NCBI GenBank assembly: GCA_947302715.1
Contig: CAMYVY010000015.1
Span: 1 to 53,088 of the forward strand
Source: an uncultured Clostridia bacterium
GTDB taxonomy: Bacteria > Bacillota > Clostridia > Peptostreptococcales > Anaerovoracaceae
DNA length: 53,088 nucleotides
Direction of reading: 5' to 3'
Positions within the stretch are counted from its first letter, which is position 1. Every line of letters starts with the position of its first letter. The position numbers and the translations under genes were made by a program. Under the pieces are notes generated by a model that was not told the DNA's origin, searched no databases, and saw nothing but the letters and a program-made list of their open reading frames with translations. Below, one piece after another: positions 25,494-34,286 of this stretch.

Positions 25494-26033
25494 ATGAAAT
25501 GGGTATGTCAAGTATGCGGTCATGTACACGAAGGCGATGAACCACCAGCAGAGTGTCCGGTTTGCAAGGCTCCTGCAGAGAAATTCACAAAGCAGGAAGG
25601 CGAAAAAGTTTGGGCTGCTGAGCACGTTCTTGGAGTAGCAAGCGACGCTCCGGAAGATATCAAGGCTGGTCTTCGCGAGATGTTCATGGGCGAATGCACA
25701 GAAGTAGGTATGTATCTCGCTATGGGTAGAGTTGCAATAAGAGAAGGATATCCTGAAATCGGAGCATTCTTCAAGGAAGCAGCTTGGGAAGAAGCTGAGC
25801 ATGCTGCTCACTTCGCAGAGCTTCTCGGAGAAGTTCTGACAGACAGCACCAAGAAAAACCTCGAGCTCAGAGCTGATGCTGAATACGGCGCAACTCAGGG
25901 AAGAGTTGACCTGGCCAAGAAGGCAAAGGAACTCAACCTCGATGCCATTCATGACATCGTTCATGAAATCGGCCGCGACGAAGCTCGCCACGGAAAGGGC
26001 TTCGCAGGACTACTAAAAAGATATTTTGGCTAA
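25494..26033 (+). CDS. rbr: Rubrerythrin with N-terminal rubredoxin domain (reverse rubrerythrin)
   Basis: 179 residues. Rubredoxin cysteines C5, C8, C21 and C24 come first, followed by a four-helix diiron domain with GECTEVGMYLAMGR, WEEAEHAAHFAELLGE and GRDEARHGKGF ligands. This reversed order marks the revRbr group, an NADH-linked peroxidase and oxygen scavenger of clostridia. Codon use is biased toward common codons, AGGAGG is ideal, and the 5' hairpin suggests high expression. Monocistronic, ending in a strong terminator. Confidence 0.93.
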   Translation: MKWVCQVCGHVHEGDEPPAECPVCKAPAEKFTKQEGEKVWAAEHVLGVASDAPEDIKAGLREMFMGECTEVGMYLAMGRVAIREGYPEIGAFFKEAAWEEAEHAAHFAELLGEVLTDSTKKNLELRADAEYGATQGRVDLAKKAKELNLDAIHDIVHEIGRDEARHGKGFAGLLKRYFG

Positions 26034-26046
26034 TAATAGCTTAATT

Positions 26047-26076
26047 AAGGGGATGTCCCATGCGACATCCCCTTTT
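26047..26076. terminator. Terminator after rubrerythrin
   Basis: AAGGGGATGTC (26047-26057) pairs perfectly with GACATCCCCTT (26064-26074), followed by TTTTCT. It may also stop the convergent minus-strand transcript. Confidence 0.85.
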
Positions 26077-26144
26077 CTATCTGCATTTTGGATTATAACC
26101 CGCTTTTTAGAATGCTAAATCACTTAGAGGCAGAGCTAATTCCA

Positions 26145-26555
26145 TCAGAGCTTTTTTCGAAGAGTCAAGCAATTGCATCCATCACGATATTCATACTCTA
26201 ACTTGTCCACCATGGTCTTTACCATATAGATTCCAAGACCGCCAATCCTACGTTCTTCCCCTGAAAGCATAATGTCAGGATCCGGTTTTTCCAGTGGATC
26301 AAAGGGTGTCCCACCGTCTATAAGCCTAAATGTAGCCACGTCACCATCTACACTTCCCCTTATTTCCACCCATCCCTCTCCTGAGGGATATGCGTAGTGA
26401 GCCACATTAACATACAGTTCTTCCATGGCCATGCGAAGCTGTGTACGGGCATGGTCTGTACAGCCATACTCATCTAGGATGGAACTAACAAAGGCAAGAA
26501 CTTCGTCCATACCTTCTATGGTTGCCTGAATCTTAAGTATTTGTTCTAAAGCCAT
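26145..26555 (-). CDS. RsbW-like serine kinase/anti-sigma factor (HATPase_c_2)
   Basis: 136 residues. GHKL ATPase of the anti-sigma type: N box AMEELYVNVAHYA with Asn50, G1 box RLIDGGTPFDP (80-87) and glycine-rich IGGLGIYMVK (104-113). Such kinases phosphorylate a STAS partner and bind a sigma factor or another target. It is last in the cluster with a STAS protein 30 bases upstream and a PP2C phosphatase before that. No sigma-factor gene is in the window, so its target is open. Confidence 0.88.
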   Translation of the reverse strand: MALEQILKIQATIEGMDEVLAFVSSILDEYGCTDHARTQLRMAMEELYVNVAHYAYPSGEGWVEIRGSVDGDVATFRLIDGGTPFDPLEKPDPDIMLSGEERRIGGLGIYMVKTMVDKLEYEYRDGCNCLTLRKKL

Positions 26556-26585
26556 AAGGTCTAGTCCTTTTTAAATAGATAATTT

Positions 26586-26885
26586 CTACTTCATATCGAA
26601 GACAGCGTCAAGACCTGTATTCTTAAGTACATCCATGAAGTTTTCGCCTACATTTGCAAGGCACATTGCGCCCTTGGCCGCCTTCATTTGCTTAAATGTA
26701 GCCAGAAGCACTCGGATGCCCGCAGATGATACGTAGTCACATTCCGTAAAATCCAAAGTTAAATCATCCACATCCTTTAGCTCATTGTCCAACAAAGCAG
26801 ACAGTTCCGGGGCTGTCAATGTATTGAGTTCTCCCGATAACAGAACTGTGAGACTGCTTCCATCTCTTTTTGTATTTAGCGTCAT
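26586..26885 (-). CDS. STAS-domain anti-anti-sigma factor-like protein
   Basis: 99 residues, a single STAS domain. LTLDFTECDYVSSAGIRVLL carries the phosphorylatable serine region (Ser53/Ser54) before AGIRVL. In partner switching the dephosphorylated form binds the RsbW-like kinase. It lies 10 bases after the phosphatase gene and 30 before the kinase gene, so all three are one transcript. Confidence 0.9.
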   Translation of the reverse strand: MTLNTKRDGSSLTVLLSGELNTLTAPELSALLDNELKDVDDLTLDFTECDYVSSAGIRVLLATFKQMKAAKGAMCLANVGENFMDVLKNTGLDAVFDMK

Positions 26886-26895
26886 TTTGAATCTC

Positions 26896-28398
26896 CTATT
26901 CCTTGATTGTTAAAACTACCATTGTAATATCGTCAAACTGGGGAACACCAGTAGAAAAAACACTAACGTCATCAAGGATACTCTCTAGCACCTGCTCTCC
27001 CGAAGAAGATCTGGTCCTTTCCAGGACATTCTCGAGACGGTCCGTTCCATAAAGATTACCCTTCTTATCATGAGCCTCTGTCACTCCGTCAGTATATAGA
27101 AGCAGCCTATCTCCCGGTTCAAGCTGTATTTCATCATGCAGGTAGACAGTAAAATCAAATCCTGCAAGGAAAACTCCATGCACCTTCTCCATGAGCGCGC
27201 AGGGATCGTCGCGGCGCTGGATAATCGGATAATTATGTCCGGCATTTGTATATTGGAGCGTCATCGTCCGGGTATCCAAAATTCCAATCCAAGCGGTAGC
27301 AAACATACCTTCGTCGTTGTTCTCGCAGAGACGTTCGTTAACAGCGTTAAAGATATCTGACGTACTATCATGGGTCAACGCATAGTCCTTGATCATCGTT
27401 TTGGTCGTCATCATAAATAGTGCCGCAGGCGTTCCTTTGCCGGATACGTCGGCAATCAAGAAGCATATGCGATTGTCATCAATTTGGAAGTAATCGTAGA
27501 AATCACCACCTACTTCCTTGGCGGTATCCATACTGCATCTTAGGCTAATATTAGGATGGTTGGCAAACTCAGGGGCTGCAGGAGGCAGTGCCCCCATCTG
27601 AATCTTGGATGCAATTCCTAAATCCGTCTGTGTGGATAGGAGCTCCCTATTCTTCACATTGAATATTACGCAATACATAATAATCAAAGACATCAGTACC
27701 ATTCCGTACTGGCCGGAATTGCCGAATCCTCCAAACAGAAGATTTTCGATGAGAGGTAGAAGTATAAAGGTAAGGGCCGCAATCTTTTGATTGCGAAGAT
27801 TGTTGCTTCTGATAATCAGTATCGTGGTTAAAATAGCTGCTACAAAAAAGAAAACATCTTCTAATCTAATAAGATTAGTTTCCTGATACATCCCCGTTTC
27901 ATCCATGAAAAAGGTCACGGGGTAGAAGATGTTTGATAACTGGAAGAGGGTTTGAAGAACAAACAAAACGGGAATGACTATTTCTACCCATTTTGCAAAC
28001 TTGCCCTCATATTTCAAGGTTTCCTGCGTATATTTGTAGAAATAAATGATTATTATAAGATCAATCAGCTTACTGAGAAGGCAGAATGTGAAACAGAGCG
28101 AACTTTGCTCCGGCAAAAGTAGCGTGATAATAACCAGTTCATTGACTAAAAAGCAGGCACTGACAAGTACAATCAGCTTTCTAAAATTACCGGTTCCATC
28201 CCCACTATCCCTCATGGTGCCGTAAAACAGGCCGGCACAGGCAAGTGCCCCCATGGCATCTATGCCTAAATAATACGTAAAGGGCTGAACTCTCTCTTGC
28301 GTACCAAATGGAAAACTTAAAGCAACAATGAGCAACGCCGATACGATGGTAAAACTCAAGCCAGCTATTAAACTGTAGTCAACATGTTTTTTCTTCAT
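26896..28398 (-). CDS. Membrane-bound SpoIIE/RsbU-type PP2C phosphatase
   Basis: 500 residues. The N-terminal half has about eight membrane helices (to about residue 250), the C-terminal half is a SpoIIE phosphatase: KEVGGDFYDYF, FLIADVSGKGTPAALFMM and FDDITMVVL hold the metal-binding aspartates. It would dephosphorylate the STAS protein next to it in response to a membrane or extracellular signal. The start ATG has only GGG upstream. A 90-bp tandem repeat separates it from the MATE-fusion gene. Confidence 0.9.
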   Translation of the reverse strand: MKKKHVDYSLIAGLSFTIVSALLIVALSFPFGTQERVQPFTYYLGIDAMGALACAGLFYGTMRDSGDGTGNFRKLIVLVSACFLVNELVIITLLLPEQSSLCFTFCLLSKLIDLIIIIYFYKYTQETLKYEGKFAKWVEIVIPVLFVLQTLFQLSNIFYPVTFFMDETGMYQETNLIRLEDVFFFVAAILTTILIIRSNNLRNQKIAALTFILLPLIENLLFGGFGNSGQYGMVLMSLIIMYCVIFNVKNRELLSTQTDLGIASKIQMGALPPAAPEFANHPNISLRCSMDTAKEVGGDFYDYFQIDDNRICFLIADVSGKGTPAALFMMTTKTMIKDYALTHDSTSDIFNAVNERLCENNDEGMFATAWIGILDTRTMTLQYTNAGHNYPIIQRRDDPCALMEKVHGVFLAGFDFTVYLHDEIQLEPGDRLLLYTDGVTEAHDKKGNLYGTDRLENVLERTRSSSGEQVLESILDDVSVFSTGVPQFDDITMVVLTIKE

Positions 28399-28420
28399 TT
28401 CCCGTATCTGTCCTATGCTA

Positions 28421-28510
28421 TATTCCGCAATCTCAGGTTATTCCGGACTTTATTCCGCAATCTCCGGTTATTCCGGACTTTACTCTGCAATCTCAGGTTA
28501 TACTGTGCTG
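28421..28510. repeat. Three 30-bp tandem repeats between the MATE-fusion and phosphatase genes
   Basis: Units start at 28421, 28451 and 28481. The first two differ at one base; the third diverges in its last 12 bases, where it enters the final codons of the MATE fusion (stop at 28498-28500). The array fills nearly all of the intergenic gap. Confidence 0.9.
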
Positions 28511-30243
28511 TCCGGCTTTATGATAAATGCACTTCGGTTAAAGCTCATAGTTGTTAGATGATGTCTATCCTCACCAAGCTTTTCCATGTATGCTGAGACA
28601 GCAAAGGATGCAATTGACGTTACGCTGACATCTTCCTGGGATATATCGAATAGTATCCCATTGTCTTTGGTTATTATCTTTATATTATCAGGATGAATGA
28701 AAATTGTAAATTCACTAAGCACATGCTTCTCTTCGTTTTTTTCACGAATTAGCATGTACAATTCCTCAACCAGCAATTTAATTTTTCCGATTGTCCTACG
28801 GTCAACTTTTTCTTCAATAAGGAGAGCTTCCACCTCCTTTTGAAGAGCAATAATTTGCTCCGGCTCAACTTCGATATTGAAGTTATAGGCGGAATCATCT
28901 CCGGGAACCTTTGAAAGAAGCAGAGGACAATCGTCCTTCCCATAACGCATTCGAAGAAAAACGATAAACAATACGTATGCGATGATGGGTGCGATGCCTA
29001 AACCGATAAACATACCGGTAATCCCGAAGGCTTTTCCCATGATCACTCCAAGTGCAATACTCAGCACCGCATCTCGCAGGGCACAAGCTACTACACCAAT
29101 CATAATCTGGTCAACAACCATATAGTAGGATGTAAGCAAGTATAGAATGCTTATGAAAATAGATCCTATCGATATCAATCGTACACCCAGGATTACCCAG
29201 TTTGCAAGTTCCGGATCGGTTACATCAAGAATGCGAGGAATAAAGGGCGCAACAATAAGCATAACCAAGGTAACAATAACCCCCTCCACAATGGCTGTTT
29301 TGTTTGCCAAAGAAAAACTGGTGCGTAGACCGTCGTGATTTTCCTCACCTACATAGACACTGAAAATAGGTCCTACCGCCTCTCCTATTCCATCGAATAA
29401 CAAATGGAACTCACGACAAAGAGTAATAGCCGAAGCCAGAATCAGGTATTCTGGACCAAACTCCGAACTTACAAAAGCATTGAAGACAGAGGTCAGTATG
29501 GCTATAAACAGATAAGAACTTGAATCGATGATACTGTACTTAACAACTTTCTTTGCAATATCAAAAGAGAAAAACAAGTTCCAGTGAAGCGTATTGCTCT
29601 TTTTAAAGAAATGGAGGAGGAGAACCAAAATAGAGATAGCCAGGAATAAAAATGACGCAAAGCCTATACCACTGACTCCCATTATTCTGCTTAAAATAAT
29701 GGAAAAAATGATATTACCAAGCCCCTGCACCACATGGGCAGCTGTTTCTATAGTCTCATCACCATCACCGTAAACCGTGGCAGCGAAGAACATCTGTAGA
29801 GGCATAAGAGCGATGGTAAAACGCATCCAGAACAGATAATCCCTGGCCTGAGCAAGGGCCTCTTCTGAAACGGAGTAGCTTCGGAGATACATATCTCCCA
29901 GAAGCCATGTTAAGGCAAACATTGCAATAGCAACGACAACGGACATTAATAGGCCGAAGCCGAATACCCGGTCTGCGCCGTCTTTGTTGAACTTTCCCAT
30001 CTCTGCCGAATATAGAATTGGAACTCCCAAGGAAATAACAGAACCAAAGAAAGAGCCGAGTGAAAACAGTGGGGTCACTAAGGTTATTCCTTGAACTGCA
30101 TCGGAGCCAAGAAAGGCACCGGCAATTATTGAATCCGACATCAAAAGAAAGGATGTCATCACCATGGTCAGAGTCCCACCAAGAAGCATTGAGTAGTATT
30201 TTTTCGACATCAATGTCTGTTGACGTGCGGTCCTAACTTTCAT
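28498..30243 (-). CDS. MATE transporter fused to a C-terminal RsbW-like HATPase domain
   Basis: 581 residues, about 130 more than a MATE protein. Residues 1 to about 445 carry twelve membrane helices of the MATE type. Residues about 453-581 (FNIEVEPEQ...) look like an anti-sigma-kinase HATPase_c_2: KLLVEELYMLIREKN aligns with the N box and TKDNGILFD with the G1 box. The N-box Asn is not obvious and the glycine-rich G2 box seen in the neighbouring kinase is missing, so ATP binding may be lost. The start at 30243 has AAGGGGG 9 bases upstream; a TTG at 30249 is less likely. It sits between a plain MATE gene and the SpoIIE/STAS/RsbW genes. Confidence 0.85.
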   Translation of the reverse strand: MKVRTARQQTLMSKKYYSMLLGGTLTMVMTSFLLMSDSIIAGAFLGSDAVQGITLVTPLFSLGSFFGSVISLGVPILYSAEMGKFNKDGADRVFGFGLLMSVVVAIAMFALTWLLGDMYLRSYSVSEEALAQARDYLFWMRFTIALMPLQMFFAATVYGDGDETIETAAHVVQGLGNIIFSIILSRIMGVSGIGFASFLFLAISILVLLLHFFKKSNTLHWNLFFSFDIAKKVVKYSIIDSSSYLFIAILTSVFNAFVSSEFGPEYLILASAITLCREFHLLFDGIGEAVGPIFSVYVGEENHDGLRTSFSLANKTAIVEGVIVTLVMLIVAPFIPRILDVTDPELANWVILGVRLISIGSIFISILYLLTSYYMVVDQIMIGVVACALRDAVLSIALGVIMGKAFGITGMFIGLGIAPIIAYVLFIVFLRMRYGKDDCPLLLSKVPGDDSAYNFNIEVEPEQIIALQKEVEALLIEEKVDRRTIGKIKLLVEELYMLIREKNEEKHVLSEFTIFIHPDNIKIITKDNGILFDISQEDVSVTSIASFAVSAYMEKLGEDRHHLTTMSFNRSAFIIKPDSTV

Positions 30244-30296
30244 TTGCAAATACCCCCTTTTCGCAAAAAGGTATATACCCTGTCACTCAAACAATG

Positions 30297-31634
30297 TCAA
30301 TTTAGATGCATATTCGAATAGTCGAATAGTTTTTCTTTTTTTACGAAACGTACGTATAAGTACATTAATGCTATAGCTGCAAATGGTCCCAATGACATAC
30401 CTACTGCGATTCCTTTTATCGATATTTGTCCTAAGACTAATGTAAAGACGGAAGGCAGGGCCGCTATAGCCATACCAAATAACAAAATCGTTCTCGGTAT
30501 TCTTTTAGTATATTGATAGAAAATTGCAGTTACTCTTGTCAGGCAGATAAATATTGCTGTCGGTGCGAGTATGTATAACATGGACGTCGCAAGACTGGCA
30601 GTTTCCGGATTGTCTATATCAAAGGCTTCCGGTAATACATTTGCCCCAAGTACTACAAGTGCAATTAGAACTGCACCCTCAATAAATGCTGACCTCTTGG
30701 TAGTTTTGATAGCTCGATCCATGCTCTTGCTGCTTAGTTTTCCTATGCTGTCATTCACGGACACAATTACATATTCGCTCAGACCTTCGCTCAAATAGAA
30801 GACAAACTCAAAGATATTTATAAGCACCGCAACAGCAGCAACTCCGGCAGCGCCATAGCTCCTAAGAGTAAAGCGGTTAACGATGAGTTCCATTATGACT
30901 ATGAACATGGAGAGTGCACTCTCCGGAAAACCCAGCCATGCGATTGAAAGAGCTTCCCGGAGATTGAAATACAATTTGAACTCAAGCCCGTGTTTTTTCG
31001 AAAACAGGAATGTCATCTTGATCAGCACAGCCACCAAGAGCGAGATAATGGACGCCAGGCCAATACCTGCGAGTCCCATCACTGAACCGAGCTGCCACGA
31101 AAGAAATGCGTTTAATCCTATACGGGTAACGATTGCAATATAGAAGTGGACATAGCCACCACGATAAAGCACGTATGTGAAGAAAAACGTATCAAAGATA
31201 TCTACCAGTGGATAGAATCTCATGTAGGTGAAATAGTCGAAAGCATCCTGGTATACGTCAGGGTCATCCGCTACGAACTGAACCAGCTGAGGCGTAAAAA
31301 CAACATATATCGCTGTTAGCCCTATTCCGAACACTGCGCACAGAATCATCGTCTGACTGAACAGATTGTTCATTTTCTCATAGTCGCCCGCGCCTCGTGC
31401 TCTTACTATGAGCGCCGCTCCGCCAACGCTGATCAGATACGCCAAAAACGTCTCAAAATATGTGTATGGTTCTATAAGATTTACCGACGCAAAAGAATCA
31501 TCGGTAAAAAGATTGCCAACAACTATCTCATCTACAAGGATGGCGATGATTTCCAGTACTACGCCCAGCGTTGCCGCTATGAATATCGGAAAAAATCGCA
31601 CATCCTTTTTTTCCTGTTGAATTTCTTCTTTCAT
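30297..31634 (-). CDS. MATE-family transporter
   Basis: 445 residues with twelve predicted helices; IIAILVDEIVVGNLF at the first helix and RARGAGDYEKMNNLFSQ in the second-helix loop fit MATE proteins. It is a paralogue of the fused protein that follows 53 bases later, but without the HATPase tail. It begins 54 bases after pnp on the same strand; a weak GGGCG precedes the ATG. The pair could work together or form a heteromer (inference). Confidence 0.85.
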   Translation of the reverse strand: MKEEIQQEKKDVRFFPIFIAATLGVVLEIIAILVDEIVVGNLFTDDSFASVNLIEPYTYFETFLAYLISVGGAALIVRARGAGDYEKMNNLFSQTMILCAVFGIGLTAIYVVFTPQLVQFVADDPDVYQDAFDYFTYMRFYPLVDIFDTFFFTYVLYRGGYVHFYIAIVTRIGLNAFLSWQLGSVMGLAGIGLASIISLLVAVLIKMTFLFSKKHGLEFKLYFNLREALSIAWLGFPESALSMFIVIMELIVNRFTLRSYGAAGVAAVAVLINIFEFVFYLSEGLSEYVIVSVNDSIGKLSSKSMDRAIKTTKRSAFIEGAVLIALVVLGANVLPEAFDIDNPETASLATSMLYILAPTAIFICLTRVTAIFYQYTKRIPRTILLFGMAIAALPSVFTLVLGQISIKGIAVGMSLGPFAAIALMYLYVRFVKKEKLFDYSNMHLN

Positions 31635-31688
31635 GATTTATCGCCCACTATATCGCTTACGTAAGAAGATTTATGGTTTGCATTTATA

Positions 31689-33788
31689 CTACAGATCTGC
31701 GCGTAGCAAGTTGATTCTGTTCTGATTGTCGATTTCCGCAACCTTGACTTCGACTACGTCTCCGACCTTCATAACGTCTTCTACCTTCTCTACTCTGGTC
31801 TTTGCCATCTTGGATATATGGAGCAGACCTTCCTTGCCCGGTAGAATCTCTATGAAGGCACCAAAGTTCATGATTCTGGTTACCTTGCCCATATATACTT
31901 CGCCGACTTCAACGTCCTTTGTAAGGAGTTCGATTTCGAGCTTGGCAGCATTTGCGCTTTCCATATCAACGCTATAGATTGTAACAAGGCCGCTGTCATC
32001 GATATCGATCTTGGCCCCGGTTTCTGCTATGATGCGGTTGATTGTCTCGCCGCCCTTTCCGATGACCACGCGAATCTTCTCAGGATCGATATTCATGGAG
32101 ATGCTTCTCGGAGCATACTTGGAAAGCTCAGCTCTCGGTTCAGCAAGTTCCTCGAGCATGATGCCCATGATATGCATACGACCTTCCTTAGCCTGAGTAA
32201 GTGCCTGCTGAAGAATTTCTCTGGAGAGACCGTGAACCTTGATGTCCATCTGAAGTGCTGTTACGCCGACCTCTGTTCCGGTTACCTTGAAGTCCATGTC
32301 GCCCAGGAAGTCTTCCATTCCCTGGATGTCGGAGAGAACTACCATGTCACTGGTTCCGTCCTCATTAACTCTCTCGATAAGTCCCATTGCGATACCGGCA
32401 ACCGGGCGCTTGATTGGAACACCTGCATCCATGAGTGCAAGAGTGGATCCGCATGTTGAAGCCATGGAGCTGGAACCGTTGGATGACATGATTTCCGATA
32501 CCACACGGATTGCGTATGGGAATTCTTCTTCTGATGGAAGAACCGGCAGAAGCGCTCTTTCAGCAAGCGCACCATGTCCGATTTCTCTGCGGCTGGCGCT
32601 TCTCGGAGCCTTAGCTTCACCCGTTGAATATCCCGGGAAATTATAGTGGTGCATATACCTCTTTTCGGTCTGCTCAGTGATGCCGTCGATTGTCTGGGTC
32701 TCGCTCAGTGGAGCCAATGTGCAGCAAGAGAGAGCCTGTGTCTGTCCACGCTTAAAGAGTCCTGTTCCGTGTACTCTCGGGAGCACACTTGTCTCGCACC
32801 AAACCGGTCTGATCTCATCAACCTTACGATTGTCAGGACGAATTCCTTCATCCAAAATCATCTTGCGGACATTTTCCTTTTTGATTGTATACATGATGCC
32901 TGAAATGTCTGGGATATTATCGGGATATTCTTCAGCAAAATGCTCTTTGACATCCTTTTCAACTGCATCCATATTGGCGAGGCGCTCTTGCTTCTCTACC
33001 GTATGAATTGCATCTATCATTTTCTGTTCGCCATAGGCCTTTACAGCCTCTTCCAATCCCTCCGGGAGTTCCTTCTCAACGAGTTCCTGTTTAGGCTTTC
33101 CGACTTCTGCAACAACCTCGTCGATGAATTCAACGATCTTCTTGATTTCTTCATGACCAAAGAAGATTGCGTCGAGCATTACGTCTTCAGGAACTTCCTG
33201 AGCACCTGCTTCTACCATCATGATGGCTTCCTTGGTTCCTGCTACGGTCAGGTTGATGTCGGACTTTTCTCTCTGTGCCAATGTCGGGTTGATAACAAAG
33301 TTACCATCAACGCGACCTACTCTTACCGAACCTGTCGGGCCATCCCACGGAATATCCGATGTTGCAAGCGCTACCGAGGAACCAATCATTGCCATGATGT
33401 CGGTTTCACAATCGAGGTCAACGCTGAGAACGGTTGCAACTACAACGATGTCGTTGTGGTATGTCTTTGGGAAAAGAGGTCTTAGAGGTCTGTCCATCAA
33501 ACGAGAGCTCAGTGTAGCCTTTTCGCTTGGACGGCCTTCCCTCTTGATAAAACCACCCGGAATCTTTCCGAATGCGTACATTTTCTCTTCGTACTCACAA
33601 GAAAGCGGCAGGAAGTCAATGTCTGCTCTCGCTTCCTTTGATGCACAAGCTGTGACGTTTACTACCGAATCACCATATTTGACCCAGCACTGTCCGTTTG
33701 CCTGTTCTGCGACGTTTCCGATTTGCAATTCGAGGAGTCTTCCTCCTACTGCTGTCTTGAATGTTCTATAATCTGTAAATCTTGCCAT
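31689..33788 (-). CDS. pnp: Polyribonucleotide nucleotidyltransferase (PNPase)
   Basis: 699 residues, the normal length. It degrades RNA 3' to 5' with phosphate. Two RNase PH domains flank a helical domain, followed by KH (RVVIGKGGETINRIIAETGAKI, about 560) and S1 (GEVYMGKVTRIMNFGAFIEILPGKEGLLHIS, about 625-699). AAGGAG lies 11 bases before the ATG. It follows rpsO on the same strand, the conserved rpsO-pnp order, with a hairpin between. Confidence 0.97.
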   Translation of the reverse strand: MARFTDYRTFKTAVGGRLLELQIGNVAEQANGQCWVKYGDSVVNVTACASKEARADIDFLPLSCEYEEKMYAFGKIPGGFIKREGRPSEKATLSSRLMDRPLRPLFPKTYHNDIVVVATVLSVDLDCETDIMAMIGSSVALATSDIPWDGPTGSVRVGRVDGNFVINPTLAQREKSDINLTVAGTKEAIMMVEAGAQEVPEDVMLDAIFFGHEEIKKIVEFIDEVVAEVGKPKQELVEKELPEGLEEAVKAYGEQKMIDAIHTVEKQERLANMDAVEKDVKEHFAEEYPDNIPDISGIMYTIKKENVRKMILDEGIRPDNRKVDEIRPVWCETSVLPRVHGTGLFKRGQTQALSCCTLAPLSETQTIDGITEQTEKRYMHHYNFPGYSTGEAKAPRSASRREIGHGALAERALLPVLPSEEEFPYAIRVVSEIMSSNGSSSMASTCGSTLALMDAGVPIKRPVAGIAMGLIERVNEDGTSDMVVLSDIQGMEDFLGDMDFKVTGTEVGVTALQMDIKVHGLSREILQQALTQAKEGRMHIMGIMLEELAEPRAELSKYAPRSISMNIDPEKIRVVIGKGGETINRIIAETGAKIDIDDSGLVTIYSVDMESANAAKLEIELLTKDVEVGEVYMGKVTRIMNFGAFIEILPGKEGLLHISKMAKTRVEKVEDVMKVGDVVEVKVAEIDNQNRINLLRADL

Positions 33789-33856
33789 TTAATAAACAAC
33801 TCCTTCCTGTTTATTCATTACTCTTCCAATGGCTATAACAATTTGTCTATCATGCA

Positions 33857-33884
33857 AAATAGCGAGGACATCGCCTCGCTATTT
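33857..33884 (-). terminator. Hairpin between rpsO and pnp
   Basis: AAATAGCGAGG pairs perfectly with CCTCGCTATTT around a 6-base loop, with only a short T run in the stem. It may act as a partial terminator or a processing site, as at other rpsO-pnp junctions. Confidence 0.7.
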
Positions 33885-33891
33885 CTTGATA

Positions 33892-34158
33892 CTATTTTCT
33901 CAATCCCAAACGAGCAATGAGAGTTCTATATCTTTCAATGTCCTTTTCTCTCAAATAGTTAAGAAGGTTACGTCTCTTACCTACCATCTTGAGAAGACCT
34001 CTTCTGGAATGGTGGTCCTTCTTGTGAACCTTCAGATGCTCGTTAAGGTCATTGATGCGAGCGGTCAGTACTGCTACCTGAACTTCAGGGGAACCTGTGT
34101 CTCCCGACTTGGTCGCATATTCGCTGATAATTGCTTCTTTTGCTTCTTTCGTAATCAT
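33892..34158 (-). CDS. rpsO: 30S ribosomal protein S15
   Basis: 88 residues, standard length. It binds the central domain of 16S rRNA early in 30S assembly. The [25 protein letters not shown] signature and [21 protein letters not shown] are clear. AAGGAG precedes the ATG. A folded leader and a good promoter lie upstream; S15 often represses its own translation through such leaders. Confidence 0.98.
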   Translation of the reverse strand: MITKEAKEAIISEYATKSGDTGSPEVQVAVLTARINDLNEHLKVHKKDHHSRRGLLKMVGKRRNLLNYLREKDIERYRTLIARLGLRK

Positions 34159-34192
34159 TTTATTCTCCTTTTCTTTAATCCGCTTTCACCGA

Positions 34193-34226
34193 GTTTCCGT
34201 CGGAGTATCGTAAAACTAAGTGAAAG
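34193..34226 (-). promoter_or_regulatory. Folded rpsO leader, possible S15 autoregulatory site
   Basis: CTTTCAC (34226-34220, minus strand) pairs with GTGAAAG (34199-34193), enclosing a CCGA/TCGG hairpin. S15 leaders differ between phyla, so binding is inferred from position. Confidence 0.4.
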
Positions 34227-34244
34227 TATAATTACAACCAAATA

Positions 34245-34273
34245 AATATAACACAGCAAGCAAGTAATTGCAA
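34245..34273 (-). promoter_or_regulatory. Promoter of rpsO
   Basis: Minus strand TTGCAA (34273-34268), 17 bases, TATATT (34250-34245). Confidence 0.55.
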
Positions 34274-34286
34274 GCATTTGAGCACA

